Assembly (NCBI GenBank): GCA_005019695.1 | Contig: RXID01015084.1 | Coordinates: 37,566 to 101,565 of the forward strand | DNA from: Trichopus zeylanicus subsp. travancoricus | Taxonomy: Eukaryota; Streptophyta; Magnoliopsida; Dioscoreales; Dioscoreaceae | Direction of reading: 5' to 3' | DNA: 64,000 nt | Part shown: positions 37,331 through 50,740 of the stretch, piece by piece | Numbering within the stretch: position 1 is the stretch's first letter | Layout of the letters: each line of letters begins with the position of its first letter | Notes under the pieces: model-generated | Database searches by the model: none | What the model saw: only the letters and a program-made list of their open reading frames with translations | What the model was told of the DNA's origin: nothing | Translations under genes and position numbers: made by a program

Positions 37331-40300
37331 GCTACCACTACTACTGCTACTATTGCTACTACGACTACTGCTGCTACTACTACTACTACTACAACAACTA
37401 TTACAGCTACTACAACTACAACAATTACTACAACTACAGCAACTACTGCTACTTCTACTACTACTACTACTACTACTTCTACTAATACTACTACTACTAC
37501 TACTACTGTTGCTGCTACTACTACTACCATGACCACAACCACTACTACTACTAGTACTACTAGTACTACTACTACTCTTAACTCTTACTGCTACTACTGC
37601 TACTACTACTACCATGACCACCACCACCACTACTACTACTACTCCTAATATTAATAATTATACTACTATTGCTACTACTACTACTTCTACTCCTACTACT
37701 ACTACAACAATAACTACTACTACTACTATTACTGCTACTGCTGCTTCTACCACTATAACTATATTAACTACTACTACTACTACCACAACTACTTCTACTA
37801 CTATTACTACTTTTACAACTATCACTACAGCTACTACTACTACAACTACTACTACTAGTACTAGTACTACTACTACTACTGCAACTATTATGATTACTAC
37901 TACGACTACTACAGCTACTACTAGTACCACTACTCCTACTACTAGTACCACTACAACTACTACTTCTATCACTACTACTACTACTACTACTACTACAATT
38001 GCTACTACTACAACTACTACAACTACCACTACTACGACAACAACAACAACAACTACTGCTACTAATACTACCACCCCAACTACAACTATAGCGACTACTA
38101 CAACTACTACAACAACAACAACTGCTACTACTTCCACTACAACAACAACTACTACTACTACTATTACTACTACAACTACAACTACTAATCCTACTCCAAC
38201 TCCTACTCCTACTACTACTCTTGCTGTATATACTACTACTACTACTAAACTACTACTACAACTACTACAATGACAACCACTACTACTATAACTTCTACAA
38301 CAACTGCTACACCAACTTCTACTACTACCACTAGAACAACTACTATTCCAACGACTACTACTACTACTACACAACTACTACTACAACAACTAGTACTACC
38401 ACCACTACTATAACCACTACAACAACTACCACCACAACTACTACTACTACTACTATTGTTACTACTACTATTACTACTATCCCACTCAAACTCCTACTCC
38501 TACTACAACTCTTCCCACTACTCTTACTACTACTAGTACAACAATAGCTACCACTACTACTATAACTACTACGACTGCTGCTACAACAGTTAGTAGTACT
38601 TCGAAAATAACTACTGCTACTACAACTGCTACTACTACAACTACAACTCCTACCACCACCACCACTACTACAACTAATGCTGCTACTACTGCTACTATTA
38701 CGGCTACTGCTATAAATGCTAATACCACTACTAATCCTAATACTACTACTACTACTGCTACTCGTACTATTGCTACTTCTACTGCTCCTTAACACTCCTC
38801 CAGCTATTGCTACTTCTGCTGCTACTGCTATTACTACCACCACCACCACTACTATTACTAGTACTACAACAACAACAATAACAACAACAACTACTACTAT
38901 TACTACTCTTATTACTATGACTACTGCTACTACTACTACTTATACTACTACTCGTGTTGTTGCTACTACTACTACTACTACGCTGCTACTATTACTTCGA
39001 TGACTACTTCTACTACTACCACTACTACTTCTCCTCCTACTACTACTAATGCTGCTGATGCTGCAACTGTGACTAGTACAACAACAACAACAACTACTAC
39101 TATGACTACTACACTACAACTACTACTGCTACTACTACTACTACTACTACTCCTCCTACTACTACTACTACCAATACTACTACTGCTGCTACTCCTAATT
39201 CAACTATTACTACTACTACTGCAACTTCTACAATGATTCATACTAGTACTACCACTACTACTACAAGTCCAACTAGTACTACTACTACAACTACTACGAC
39301 TACTTATACTACTACAAGTACTACTACCATTTCTACTACTACTACTACTACCACCACCACCACTACTATTACCATGAATACACCTACTACTACTGCTGCT
39401 ACTATTAGTACTAAAACTACTACAGCTTCAACAACTACTAATACCACTACTATGGCTCCTGCTCCCACTACTACTACTACAAATACTACTACTACTACTA
39501 GCACTACTCCTTCTGCTACTACTCCACCTACTGCTCCTATAATTACTACTACTAACTACTACTGCTACTACTACAATTACTAGTCTAACTATAACTACTA
39601 CTACTGCTGCTACTACAACTACTACAACTCCTACTGCTACTACATCCATTACCACAATTGCTACTATTCTCCTTTTACTATTACCACTACTACTACTCCC
39701 CCAGCTCCTACCACTACTGCTATTACTAGTACTACTACTACTGCTCCAACTTCTATTACTACTACTACTAATAATAATATTATTGTCCCATCTATGGCAA
39801 CTTCTACTACTACTCCTACCACTTCTCCTACAACTACTACTAATGCTACTAATACTACTACTACTTCTACTACTACGACTACTACTAATACTACTACTCC
39901 TACTACTACTGTTAGTACTACTACAACTGGTGCTGCTACTAGTACTATACCATTATTTCTACTACTGCTACTACCACTACTATTACTTCTGTTGCAGTTG
40001 CTATTGTTGCTCTGATTGTTATTGTCGTTGCTGCTACTACTAGAACTACCACTACTTCACCTACTACAACTATTATTGCTACTACTACAACCACACCACA
40101 AATAGTACAACATCTACTACTACCACTACTAGTACTACTAGTATTACTTTTGCTCCTAATACTATCGCTTCTACTAGTGGTACTATTACTACTGCCATTA
40201 CACCAATACTACTACGACTACTACTACTACTACAATAATAACTACTACTACTACTGCTACCACTACTTCTACTACTATTGCCACTACAACTAGTAGTGCT

Positions 40301-40852
40301 ATTATAGCTACTGCTGCTACTACTACTACTTCTGCTACTACTGCTACCACTACTACTGCTATTGCAACGACTACTACTACCACTACTACTATTACTACTG
40401 CTGCTGCTACTACTATACTTCTACTATTCTTGGTCCTACTACTACTATTACTACTAGAACTACTACTACCACCACTACAACAACTACTACTACTTCTACA
40501 ACTTCTGCTACTACTATTGCTGCCTCTACTATTGCTACTACTACTGCTGCTGCTGCTACCACTGCTACTTCTACTCCTACTACTACAACTACTACTACTA
40601 CTATTCCTGCTGTTGCTACACTATTAGTACTACTACTACTTTTGCTACCATAAATACTACTAAAACTAATAATAATAGTAGAATATGACAATTACTACTA
40701 CTACTGTTGCAAATACTAATAGTATAACGACTACTAATTTTCCTATTGCTATTGCTACTACTACTGCTGCTGCTCCTACTGCTAATACTGCTACCACTAC
40801 AATGATGACTATTGCCGCTAATGCTACTACTATTACTACAATTACTTCTACT
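37313..40852 (+). repeat. Degenerate (ACT)n satellite, block 15
   Basis: ACT-oriented repeat throughout, with no gene-like interruption. It contains the second copy (40,022-40,215) of the sequence in block 13. It ends at a CTAG-centred switch at 40,852/40,853. Confidence 0.95.
40022..40215 (+). repeat. Duplicated 190-base segment, copy 2 (block 15)
   Basis: CTTCACCTACTACAACTATT at 40,055 and the following landmarks match 37,127 onward. Small indels separate the copies. Confidence 0.9.
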
Positions 40853-40880
40853 AGTGGCATTAGTAGTCTGCTAGTAGTAG
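40845..40880. other. Strand switch ACT to AGT
   Basis: ACT text ends at CTACTAG (40,849-40,855), then TGGCAT, then TAGTAGTCTGCTAGTAG. The last part is AGT-oriented and stays so to the window end. Confidence 0.85.
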
Positions 40881-41199
40881 TAGCAGTAGCAGTGGAGCTG
40901 GAGAAATAGTGGTACTAGCAGTAGTTGTTGTCATAGTAGATGCAGGAGTAGTAGCAAGAGTAGTAGTACTACTAGTAGTAGTTATAGTTGCAGTAGTAGT
41001 AGTAGTAGTAGAAGAAGAAGAAGTAGTAGTAGGAGTAGTAGTAGTTGTAGTAGTAGTATTAGAAGTTACGACAGCAGTGGAGTAGTAGCAGTGGGAGTAG
41101 CAACAATAGCAGTAGTTGTAGTAGTAGTTGTGGTTGCCTAGTAGCAGTCATAGTAATAGTAGCAGCAGCTGCTGCAGAAGTAGAAGCAGTAGTAGGAGC

Positions 41200-41340
41200 A
41201 GTAGTACTAGCATAGTAGCAGTAGTAGTGGAAGTACCATTAGTCATTGTAGCAACAACAGTATTAGCAATAATAGTAGTATTAGTAGTAACAATTATAAT
41301 ACCAGAACTGGCAGTAGTAGAATAAGTAGTAGTTATAGCA
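41200..41340 (-). repeat. Segment shared with 54,460-54,600
   Basis: CATAGTAGCAGTAG followed by AAGTACCATTAGTC (41,231) and a later AGTAGTTATAGCAGTAG. The same order is at 54,460-54,600, 13,260 bases away. It is the left part of a collinear region with family F. Confidence 0.65.
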
Positions 41341-41742
41341 GTAGCATTAGTAGTAGTAGTAGTAGTAGTAGTGGTAGTCGTAGTAGTAGTAGTAGAAGTA
41401 GTAGTAGCAGTAGGAGTAGTAGTAGAAGTAGCAATTGTAGTTGTAGTAGTTATAGTCATAGTAATAGCAAAAACAGTAGCAGTGGTAGTAGTTGTAGTAG
41501 TAGTAGCCATAGTAGGAATTATTGTAGTAGTTGTAGTATCAGTAGCAGTAGTAGTACTAGCAGTAGTAGTAGTAGTTGTATAGTCGTAGTAGTCATGGTA
41601 TTAGTAGCAATAGTTGTACTAGAAGCAATAGTAGTGGTAGTAGTAGTAGCAGAAGTAGTAAAAGGAGTTGTAGTAGAAGAAATAGTTGTAGTAGTCATAG
41701 AAATTCTACTAGTAGTAGTAGTGGTTGTAGTAGTAGTAGTAG

Positions 41743-41835
41743 TAATAGTAGCAGTAGTAGTTGTAGTTGTAGTAGTAGTAGTAATAGTAGCAGTAGTAGT
41801 TGTAGTTGTAGTAGTAGTAGTAATAGTAGTAGTAG
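41743..41835 (-). repeat. 39-base tandem, two units plus a start
   Basis: TAATAGTAGCAGTAGTAGTT begins at 41,743 and 41,782. A third unit begins at 41,821 and then differs. Period 39, thirteen triplets. Confidence 0.93.
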
Positions 41836-42839
41836 TTGTAGTAGTAGTTGTTGTTGCAATAGTAGCAAAAGTAGTAGTTGTAGTAGTATTAGAAGTACTA
41901 CTACTAGTTGTACTAGTAATAGAAGTGGGAGTAGTCATAGTATTAGTTGCAGTAGTAGTACTAGTAACAGCAGTAGTGGTTGTAGTAGTAGCAGTAGTAG
42001 TACCATATGTTGTAAAAGGAGATGTCGCATTTGAAGCTTTAGTAGTAGAAGTTATAGAAGTAGTAGTAGTAGTAGTGTAAGTCACAGTTACAGTTGTTGT
42101 TGTAGCAGAAATAGTAGTAGTAGTTGTTGTTATAGTAGCAGTAGTAGCAGTAGTAATAGTAGTAGTAGTAGTAATTGTAGCAATAATTATAGTAATAGTA
42201 GCAGTTGCAGTAGTTGCAAAAGTAGTGGTAGTAGTATTAGTAGTGGTAGTAGTAGTAGCAGTCAAAACAGCCGTAGTAGCTGTAGAGGTAGTCGCAGTGG
42301 TGGTGCTAGTAGTAGTTGTGGCTGTAGTACTAACTTGAACAAAAGTAGCCGCAGTAGTAGTAGAAGTAGTTGTAGTAGCATTAGTAGTGGGAGTATTAGT
42401 AGTAGCAGCTTTGGTTGAAGAAGTAATAGAAGTAGGTGTAGAGGTAGTAGTAGCAAGTGCTATACTAGTAGGAATAGGAGAAGTAGTATAGGTAGTACCA
42501 ATAGTAATAGTGCTAGTGGTGGTGGTGGAAGCAGTACTAGCAAAAGTAGCAGTAGTTGTAGTAGTAGTAGCAGTAGTAGCGGAAGTAGCAACAATAGTAG
42601 TAGTCATAGTAGTAGTTGCATTAGTAGTAGTTGTAGCAGTAGCAGAAGTTATAGTAGAAGTAGTAGTAGTAGGAGAAGTAGTAGTAGAAATAGTAGTCAT
42701 AGTAGTAGTAGCAGTAGTAGTCGTAGTCGTAGTCGTCGTCGTCATCGTCGTAGTAGTAGTAGAAGTAGTAGTACTAGTAGTAGTAGTAGTAGAAGTAATA
42801 GTAGGAGTGGTAGTAGTTGTAGTAGTAGTACGAGTACTA

Positions 42840-43690
42840 GTAGCAGTAGTAGTGGTGTCAATAGTAGTAATAGAAGTGGTAATAGAAACAGTAGTAGGTG
42901 CAATATTAGTAGTACTAGTAGAAGCAATGGCAGGAGGAGGAGTAGTAGCAGTAGTAGGAGTAGCAGTAGCAGTAGTAGTGGTTGAGGTAGTAGTAGTAGT
43001 TGGAGTACTAGTAGTTGTAGTAGTAGCGCTAATAGCAGTAATAGTAGTAGTAGTAGTTGGAGTACTATTAGTAGTAGTTGTAGTAGTAGCAGTCATAGTA
43101 GGAGTAGTAGCAGTTGTAGAAGGAGCAGTAGCAGTAGTAGTAGGAGTAGCTATTGTAGTTGCAGTAGTAGACTTGGTAGTAGTGGTAGTAGTAGTAGGAG
43201 TATCATTAGTAAAAATAATAGTAGTTGTAGCAGTAGTAGCTGGAGTAGTAGTTGTAATAGTAGGCGTAGGAGTCGAGGAAATAGTAGCTGTTGCTATTGT
43301 AGTAGTAGCAGCAGTAGTAGTAGTAGCAGTAGCAGCAGCAGTAGTTGTAGTAGTAGTAGCAGTAGTAGTAGTAGTAGTTGAAGTGGCAATAGTTGTAGTA
43401 GAAGTGGTAGAAGTAGGAGAAGTAATAGTAGTAGTAGTAGTTGTAGTAGAAGTAGTAGAAATAGTAGTCGTAGCAGTAGTAGCAGTAGTAGTCGTAGTAG
43501 TACTAGTAGTACTAATAGTAGTGGTAGTAGTATTAGTAATAGTCGCAATACTAACAATAGTAGTAGTGGCAGCAGTAGTAGTTGTATCTGAAATAGTAGT
43601 AGCAGTAGTTATTATCATTGTAGTAGTAGTCATAGTAGTAGTAGCAGTAGTGGTAGCAGCCGTAGTAGTAGAAAAAGTAGTAGCAGTAGC
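42840..43690 (-). repeat. Family F, unit 1
   Basis: AGTAGGTGCAATATTAGTAG (42,892) and GAGTATCATTAGTAAAAATA (43,198), then ATAGTAGGCGTAGGAGTCGA. The following unit repeats this order. Confidence 0.72.
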
Positions 43691-44770
43691 AGTAGTTGTA
43701 TCAGTAGTAATAGCAGAACTAGTAATAGCAATAGTAGTAGGCACGATATTAGTAGTAGTAATAGAAGTAGTAGCAACAACTGCAGCAACAGTAGTAGTAG
43801 TAGGAGTATCAGTAGTAGCAGCAGTGTTTATAGCAGTAGTAGTAGTTGGAGGAGTAGCAGTAGCAGTAGTAGTAGTAGCAATAGTAGTAGTATTAGTAGT
43901 ATTAATAGTAGTAGCAGTAGCAGTCATAGTTGGAATTGTAGCAGTAGTAGAAGGAGTATCATTAGTAAAAATAATAGTAGTTGTAGCAGTAGTAGTAGGA
44001 GTAGTTATTGAAATAGTAGGCATAGGAGTAGAGGAAATAGGAGGAAAAGTTAGATTTGTTGGAGCTGTAGTGGTAGTACTAGTAGCAGTAGCAGTAGTTA
44101 TAGTAGTATTAGTTGTAGTTGTATTAGGAGAAATAGTTGTAGTATTAGCAGTAGTAGCAGTAGTAGTAGTTGTCATTGCAATTGTAGCAGTGGTAGTGCC
44201 AGCAGTATTAGCACTTGTAATGGTAGCAGTAGTCGTAGAAGTAGGAGAAGTAGTAGTAGTTGTAGTAGTAGCAGTAGCAGCAGAAGTAGTTATAGTAGTC
44301 ATAAAAGTAGTAGTATTTGAAATAGTAGTAGTAGTAGTAGTAGTAGTGCAATAGTAGTAGCGATAATAGTAGTTGTAATAGTATTAGAAGTAGTAGTAGC
44401 AGGACTAATAGTAGTAATAGCAATAGCAGAAGTGGCAGCAGGGCCCGCAACACTAGTTGTAATAGTGGTAGCAGTAGTAGCGATAATAACAGTGGTAGTT
44501 GTAGTAGTAGCAGCAGCAGTAGTAACAGTAGTAGTAGTAGTAGTAGTAGTAATAGGGTTAGTAGTAGTGGTAGTAACAGTAGTTGCTGTAATTGTTGCAG
44601 TAGTTCTCAAAGGTAAAGTAGCAGTTGTAGTAGCAGTTGTAGTAATAGTTGTAGTAGCAGTAGCGTCAGTAGTAGCAGTAGTAGTAGTAGCTGTAGTCGT
44701 AGTACTGCTAGTAGCATTGGTAATAGTACCATTAGTCGTAGTAGAGCTAGTTGTAGGAGTAGTATTAGTA
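43691..44770 (-). repeat. Family F, unit 2
   Basis: AGTAGGCACGATATTAGTAG (near 43,736), GAGTATCATTAGTAAAAATA (43,954, 756 after unit 1) and GTAGAGGAAATAG. Downstream, GCAATTGTAGCAGTGGTAGT, GTAATGGTAGCAGTAGT, TAGCAGGACTA and GTAGTACTGCTAGTAGCATT all recur in order at 55.8-56.3 kb. Confidence 0.75.
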
Positions 44771-45206
44771 GTAGCAGTAGCAATAGTAGCAGCAATATCA
44801 GTAGTAGTAGTAGTTATTATAGTAGTCGCAGTAGTAGCAGTAGTTGCAGTTGCAGCAGCAGCAGCAGTAGTAGTCGTAGTAGCAGCAGTAGTAGCATTTG
44901 TGCTAGTAATGATAGTAGTTGTTATCGTTGTACTAAAAGTAGCAATACTATCAGCAGCAGCAATAGTAGTTGTAGCGGTGGTAGTAATAGTAGTAGAAGA
45001 AGTTATAGTGGAAGTAGTAGGAGTAGTCATAGTAGTAGTGGAAGTTATAGTAGAATTAGTAGTAGCAATAGTAGTCGTAGCAGCTGTAATTGTAGTAGTA
45101 TAAGTTATAGTAGGAGTAATAGTAGTAGAAGAAGCAGTAGTTGTAGGAGGAGGAGTAATAGTTGTAGCAGTACTAGTAGTATAGTTGCAGTAGTGGTATT
45201 AGTTGC

Positions 45207-45244
<38 letters not shown>

Positions 45245-45479
45245 CAGTAGTCATGGTAGTAGTAGTAGAAGTAGTAGTATTATTAGTACTAGTAGTAGCA
45301 GTCGTAGTAGGAGGAGGAGTAATAGTTGTAGCAGCAGTAGCAGTTGAAGTAGCAGCTGTAGTAGCAGCGGTAGCAGTAGTGGTGGTAGTAGTAGTATTAG
45401 TACAAGTAGTAGCTGGAGTAGTAGTAGAAGCAGTAGTAGTTGCAGGAGCAGTAGAAGCATTTGTAGAAGCTGTAGTAGT

Positions 45480-46740
45480 AATATTACTAGTGACTGAAGC
45501 AATATTTGTAGTATTGACAGTAGTAGTAGTAATAGTATTAGCAGTAGCAGCAGTAGTAGTAGTAGTAGTAGCAGCAGCAGCAGTAGTAGTAGCAGTCGAA
45601 GAAGTAGCAATGTAGTGGCAATAGTAGTTGTAGCATTAGTAGTAGTAGTATGAGAAATAGTAGTAGCATTAGTTGCAACAACAATAATAGCCGCATTAGT
45701 AGTAGTAGTAGCAGCAACAACAACTGTCGTAGTAGCAGTGGTAATAGGAGTAGTCGTAGTAGTATTAGTAGCTGCAGTAGTAGTATTAGCAGTAGTACTA
45801 GTAGTAGTAAAAGTCATAGTAGTACGGTAGTAGTTGTAGTAGTGGTACTAGTAGTAGTAGTTATTGTAAAAGTAGTTGTAGCAGTAGTAGCGGTAGTTGC
45901 TGTAGCAGTAGAAGCATTAGTAGATGAAGAGTAGTAATAGTAGTAGTAGCAGAAGAAATATTTATAGTAGTTGCAGCAGTAGTAGTAATAGTATTAGTAG
46001 TAGCGGCAGTAGTAGTAGTAGTAGGAGTAACAACAGTATTGGTAGTAGCAGTCGAAGGATAGCATTGTAGTAGCAGTAGTAGAAGAAGCATTGGTAGTAG
46101 TAGTAGGAGAAATAGTAGTAGTATTAGTAGCAACAAAAATAACAACAACATTAGTAGTAGTAGTTGTTATGGGAATGACAAGAACCATTGTAGTAGTGGT
46201 GGTTGTAGTAGCATTTGTAGTACTAGTAGCAGTAATAGTACCAGTTGTAGTAGTAGTAGTAGTAGGAGTTATTGTAGTACTAGTCGCAAAAGTAGTAGGA
46301 GCAGTAGTAACTGTAGTAGTAGCAAGAGTAGTAGCAGTAGAACTAGTAGTAGTTGTAGTGGCGGTCGTAGCAATAGCAGCAGCAGCAGTAGTAGTAGTAT
46401 CAGTAGTAGCAATAGTAGCAGTAGTAGTAGTAGAATTAGGAGAAGTAGGAGTAGTAGTAGTAGAAGTAATCACAATAGTAGTAGTAGCAACGTTAGGAGA
46501 AATAGTAGGAGTCATTCTACTAGTAGCACTATCACCAACAGCAGCCGCAATTGAAGTAGAAGTTGTAGTAGTATTAGTAGTTGCACCAGAACTAGTAGTA
46601 GTGAAAGTCATAGTAGTAGCAGTAGTAGTTATAGTAGTAGTACAAGTAGTAGAAGTTATTGTAAAAGTAGTTGTAGTAGTAGTAATAGTAGTTGCAGTAG
46701 CAGTAGATGCACTAGTTGAAGTAGCAGTACTAATAGTATT
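45480..46740 (-). repeat. Family H, first units
   Basis: AATATTT after a GAAGAA or GAAGCA motif lies at 45,501 and 45,957. AGGAGAAATAGTAGTAGTAT lies at 46,105 and GCAGTAGTAACTGTAGTAG at 46,301. The latter two recur about 755 bases further on. Confidence 0.7.
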
Positions 46741-47300
46741 AGTAGCAGAAGCAATATTTATAGTGGCGGCATTAGAAGTAGTAATAGTATTAGCAGTGGA
46801 GGCAGTAGTGTTAGTAGTAGAAGTAGTAGCAGCAGCAACAGCATTAGTAGTAGTAGTAGGAGAAATAGTTATAGTATTAGTAACAACAAAAACAAGAACA
46901 AAAATTGTAGTAGGAGTAGTAGTAGCAGCAGCAACAATATTAGTAGTAGTAGTAGCAGCAATAGTAGTACTAGTAGAAGCAGTAGCAGTAGTAGTATCAG
47001 TAGTAGAAGCAGCCACAGTAGTAGTAGTAGTAGTAGTAGCAGCAGTAATAGTAGGAGCAGTAGTAACAGTAGTAGTAGGAAGAGTAGTAGGAGTAGAACT
47101 AGTAGTAGTAGTAGTTGAAGTAGTAGTAGCAGTAGTAGCAATAGTAGTAGTAGTAGTAGTAGTAGAATTAGGAGAAGTAGGAGGAGGATAACTAGTAGTG
47201 GTAGTAGGAGTTGCAGTAGTAGTAGCAATAGGTGAAGTAGTAGGAGTCATTCAATTGGTAGCAGTAGCAGCAATAGCAGCTACAGGAATAGTAGAAGTTA
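46741..47300 (-). repeat. Family H, next unit
   Basis: GCAATATTTATAGTGG (46,752), AGGAGAAATAGTTATAG (46,859), GCAGTAGTAACAGTAGTAG (47,057) and GTAGTAGGAGTCATTC near 47,236. The order and a spacing of about 740-796 bases match the previous unit. Confidence 0.7.
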
Positions 47301-47547
47301 TAGTAATAGTAGTAGTTGTATTAATAGCATCAGCAGTAATAGTAGTAGTAGTAGCAGTTGCAGTAGTAATAGTTGTTGTTGTAGTAGAAGTAGCCCAATT
47401 AGTACCAGTAGCAGCAACTGCAAGAGCAGTACTAGTAGTAGCAGCATTAGTAGTAGTGGGAGGAGCAAATGTAATAGTAGCAATAGTAGTGGTAGTATTA
47501 GTAATAGAAGTAGTACCAGTAGCAAAAGCAGAGAAGTAGCTATAGTG

Positions 47548-47563
47548 GTAGTAGTACTACTAC
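47548..47563. other. 16-base palindrome with a micro-flip
   Basis: GTAGTAGTACTACTAC: AGT text flips to ACT for about nine bases and returns to AGT at CTAGTAG. One of several micro-inversions in the block. Confidence 0.9.
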
Positions 47564-47630
47564 TAGTAGAAGTTGTTGTAATAGTTGTCATGGCAGTAGT
47601 ATTAGACATAGTAGTAGTAATGGTAGTAGT

Positions 47631-47690
47631 AAAAGTAGTAGTAGTAGAAGTAGTAGCAAAAGTAGTAGTAGTAGAAGTAGTAGTAGTAAT
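47631..47690 (-). repeat. 27-base tandem
   Basis: AAAAGTAGTAGTAGTAGAAG occurs at 47,631 and 47,658, period 27 (nine triplets). Confidence 0.9.
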
Positions 47691-50600
47691 AATAGGAGAA
47701 GTAGCAGTAGTAGTAATAGTACTAGCAGTAGTAGCAGTAGCAATAGCAGCACTAATAGCAGTAGTAGTAGTCGTAGTAGTAGAAGCAGCAGTAGTAGCAG
47801 TAGTTGTAGTAGTAGCTATAGCAGTAGTAGAAGTAGTAGTAGTCGTAGTCGGGATAACTACAGAAGTAGAAGTTGTAGTAACAACAATCGTAGCATTAGT
47901 AGAAGAAGAAGTAGTAGCAGTAGCAGTAACAGTAGTAGTAGCAGTAGCAGTAGTTGTTATAGCAGATGTAATAGTAGAAGGATGAGAAGGTGTAGTAGTA
48001 GTAGCAATAGTAGAAGTAGTGCTACTAGTCGTAGAAGCAATACAAGTAGTTGTATTAGTAGTAGTAGTAGTCATTGGAGTTGCAGTCTTAGCAGTAGTAG
48101 TAGCAGTTGTAGCTGTTGTAGTAGCAACAATAGCAATAATAGTAGTAGTAGTAATAGTAGTAGTAGTAGTTGCCGTAGTAGCAATAGTAGCATTAGGAGG
48201 AGTAGTAGTAATAGTAGCAGTGGAAGTAGCAGCAATAGTAGTAGTAGTAGTAATAGAAGTCGTCGTAGTAGTAGTAATAGTAATAGGAGTTGTAGTAGCA
48301 GTAGCAGTAGTAGCAGCAGTAGCAGTAGAAGAAGTAGCAGTAGGAGTAGCAGTTGTAGTAGCAGAAGTAGTAGTTGTAGTAGTGGGCAGTAGTAGTACTA
48401 GTAGGTGAAGTACTGTAAGTTATTATTTTAGGAGAAGTTGTAGTAGCAGTAGCAGTTGTAGTAGCAGTTATGATAGTGGTACTATTAGTAGTAGTTGTTG
48501 TAAAAGTAGTTGTAGTAGTAATAGTAGCAATAGTAGCAGTAGTAGCAGTACTAGTAGCAACAGTAGCAGTAGAAGCATCAGTAGCTACATTATTTGTAGT
48601 AGTAGAAGTTGTAGTAGTATTAGTAATAGTGTTAGTTGTAGGAGTAATAGTAATAGTAGTAGTAGCAGCAGTAGTAGTAGAAGTAGTAGCAGTAGAAGCG
48701 GTAACAATAGTAGTAGTAGTAGGAGAAGTCGTAGTAGTAGTAGTAGTGGTAGCGACAACAATAATAATAATAGTAGTAGCAGTTGTTGTAATAGTAGCAA
48801 TAGTAATAACAATAGTAGTAGAAGTATTTGTAGGAGTATTAGTAGTATTATTATTAGTTATTGTAGTAGTAGTAGTAATAGTATTAGAAGTAGTAGGGGT
48901 AGAAGCAGGAGTAGTAGCAATAGTAGTAGAAGAAGGGGTAGTTGTTCAAGTAGTAGGAGAAGTCAAACAAGCATGAGTTGTTGTTGTAGTAGTAGTAGTA
49001 TAGTAAGTAGAAGTAGCAGCAATAGTGGTTGTAGTAGTAGTAATAGTAGCAGCTATGGTAGTAGCAGCAATAGCAGTAGTTGTCACAGTTATTTTAGTAG
49101 TAGTAGTACCAATAGTAGTAGCAGTGGTCATATTAGCAGTACCATTAGCAGTAGTAGTAGCATTAGCAGTAGTAGCAGTAGCAGCGGTCGTAGCAGTGGT
49201 TGTAGTAGTATTTAGAATAGCAGAACTTGCAGTAGCAGTAGCAATAGTAGTAGCAGCTATTGTAGCAGTACTGGATTTTGTATTGGCAGTTGTAGTAGTA
49301 CTAGTACCAGTAGTAGTAGTAGTAGCAGCAGGAGGAGTAGCAGCAGTAGTTGTTGTTGGGGCTACTGTGGTAGTAGGAGTAGTAGTAGTAATAGTACTAA
49401 TAATAGTAGTAGTAGCAGTATTAGTAGTAGAATCAGTAGTAGTAGCAGTAGTAGTAGTAGTAGCGGCTGTAGTAATAGTTGTTGTAGTAGCATTAGCTAT
49501 AGTGTAGTAGAAGTAGTAGAAGTAATAAGTAGTAGTACTAGTAGTAGTAGTAGTCGTTGTTAGTTGTAGTAGTAGTAGGAGTTGTCGTTGTAGTTATTGT
49601 GACTAATAGTAGTAGCAGTAGTAGTTGTTGTAGTAGTAGGAGTAATAGGAGCGGCAGTAGTAGTAGTAGCACAAGTGGGAGTAGTAGTAGTAGTAGTAGT
49701 AGCAGCAGCAGCAACAGTAGTTGTAGTAATAACGGTGGCAGTAATAGTAGAAGTAGCAGTAGCAGCAGTTATGGCAGTACTAGTAGTCGTAGTTGTAGTA
49801 GCAGTAATAGTAGTAGCTATAGTAGTAGTAGTAGTAACTGTAGCAGTAGTTGCAGTTGTTGCAGTAGTAGCAGTCGCAGAAGCTGTAGTTGTCGGGGTAA
49901 CAGTAGTAGTAGTTGTAGTAGTAGTAGTAGCAGTAGGAGTTGCAGTAGTAGTAGTAGGAGTGAGAGTAGTAGTAGTTGTGGTAGCAGTGGTAGTTGTAGT
50001 AGAGGTAGCGGTAGTAGTAGTAACACAGCTGGAATAGTAGTAGTAGTTGTGGTACTAGTAGCAGCAACAGTAGCAGTAGTAGTAACAATAGTAGTAGGTG
50101 TAGGAGTAGTGGCAGTTGCATTAGTAGTAGTATAGTAGCAGCAGTAGTAGCAATAGTAGTAGCAATGGTTGTCGTAGTGGTAGTAGTAGTAGTAGTAGTA
50201 GCAGCGGCAGTAGTTGTGGTAGTAGTAGGAGCAGTAGTCGTAGTAGTAGCAGTAGTAGTTACAATTGTAGTAGTTATTGCAGGAGTACTAGTCCAAGTAG
50301 TAGGAGTAGTAATAGTAGGAGTAGTACTAGGAGCAGTAGTAGTAGCAATAAGAGGAGTAACAGTTGAGGCCGTAGTAGCAGTTGTAGTCGTAGTAGTAGT
50401 AGTAGGATTAGTGGCAGTAGTAGTAGTAGTAGATGTAGTAGTAGTAGTAGAAGTAGTAGTCGTAGTAGCGGTAGTAGTAGCTGTAGTAGTGGTAGCTCTG
50501 ATTGGAGTAGTTACAGGAGAAGCAATAGTGGTAAGAGTAGTTGCAGTAGTGGTAGTTGGAGTAGTAGCAGTAGTAGTTGTTGTAATGATTGTTGCTGTAG

Positions 50601-50701
50601 TAGTAGTAGTAGTTGCTGCAGTAGCATCAGAAGAAGTAGTGGTAGTAGTAGTAGTAGTAGTAGTATTCGTAATAGGAGTACCAATAGGAGTAGTAGCTGT
50701 T

Positions 50702-50708
50702 GCAGAAG

Positions 50709-50740
<32 letters not shown>

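Noticed and set aside
1..40852. AGT blocks as long reverse-complement copies of particular ACT blocks
   Set aside because: I compared several rare landmarks of block 1 (such as CCATGGC and GCCTAAAC contexts) with reverse complements in the AGT blocks and found no extended match. A dot plot would be needed to exclude older copies.
41519..44302. 927-codon Thr-rich open frame on the - strand (mucin-like look)
   Set aside because: Composition is just the ACT triplet and its neighbours. A 614-codon Val-rich frame is open on the opposite strand across 42,510-44,354. No signal peptide, domain or non-repeat segment is visible, and open frames are expected from repeat geometry.
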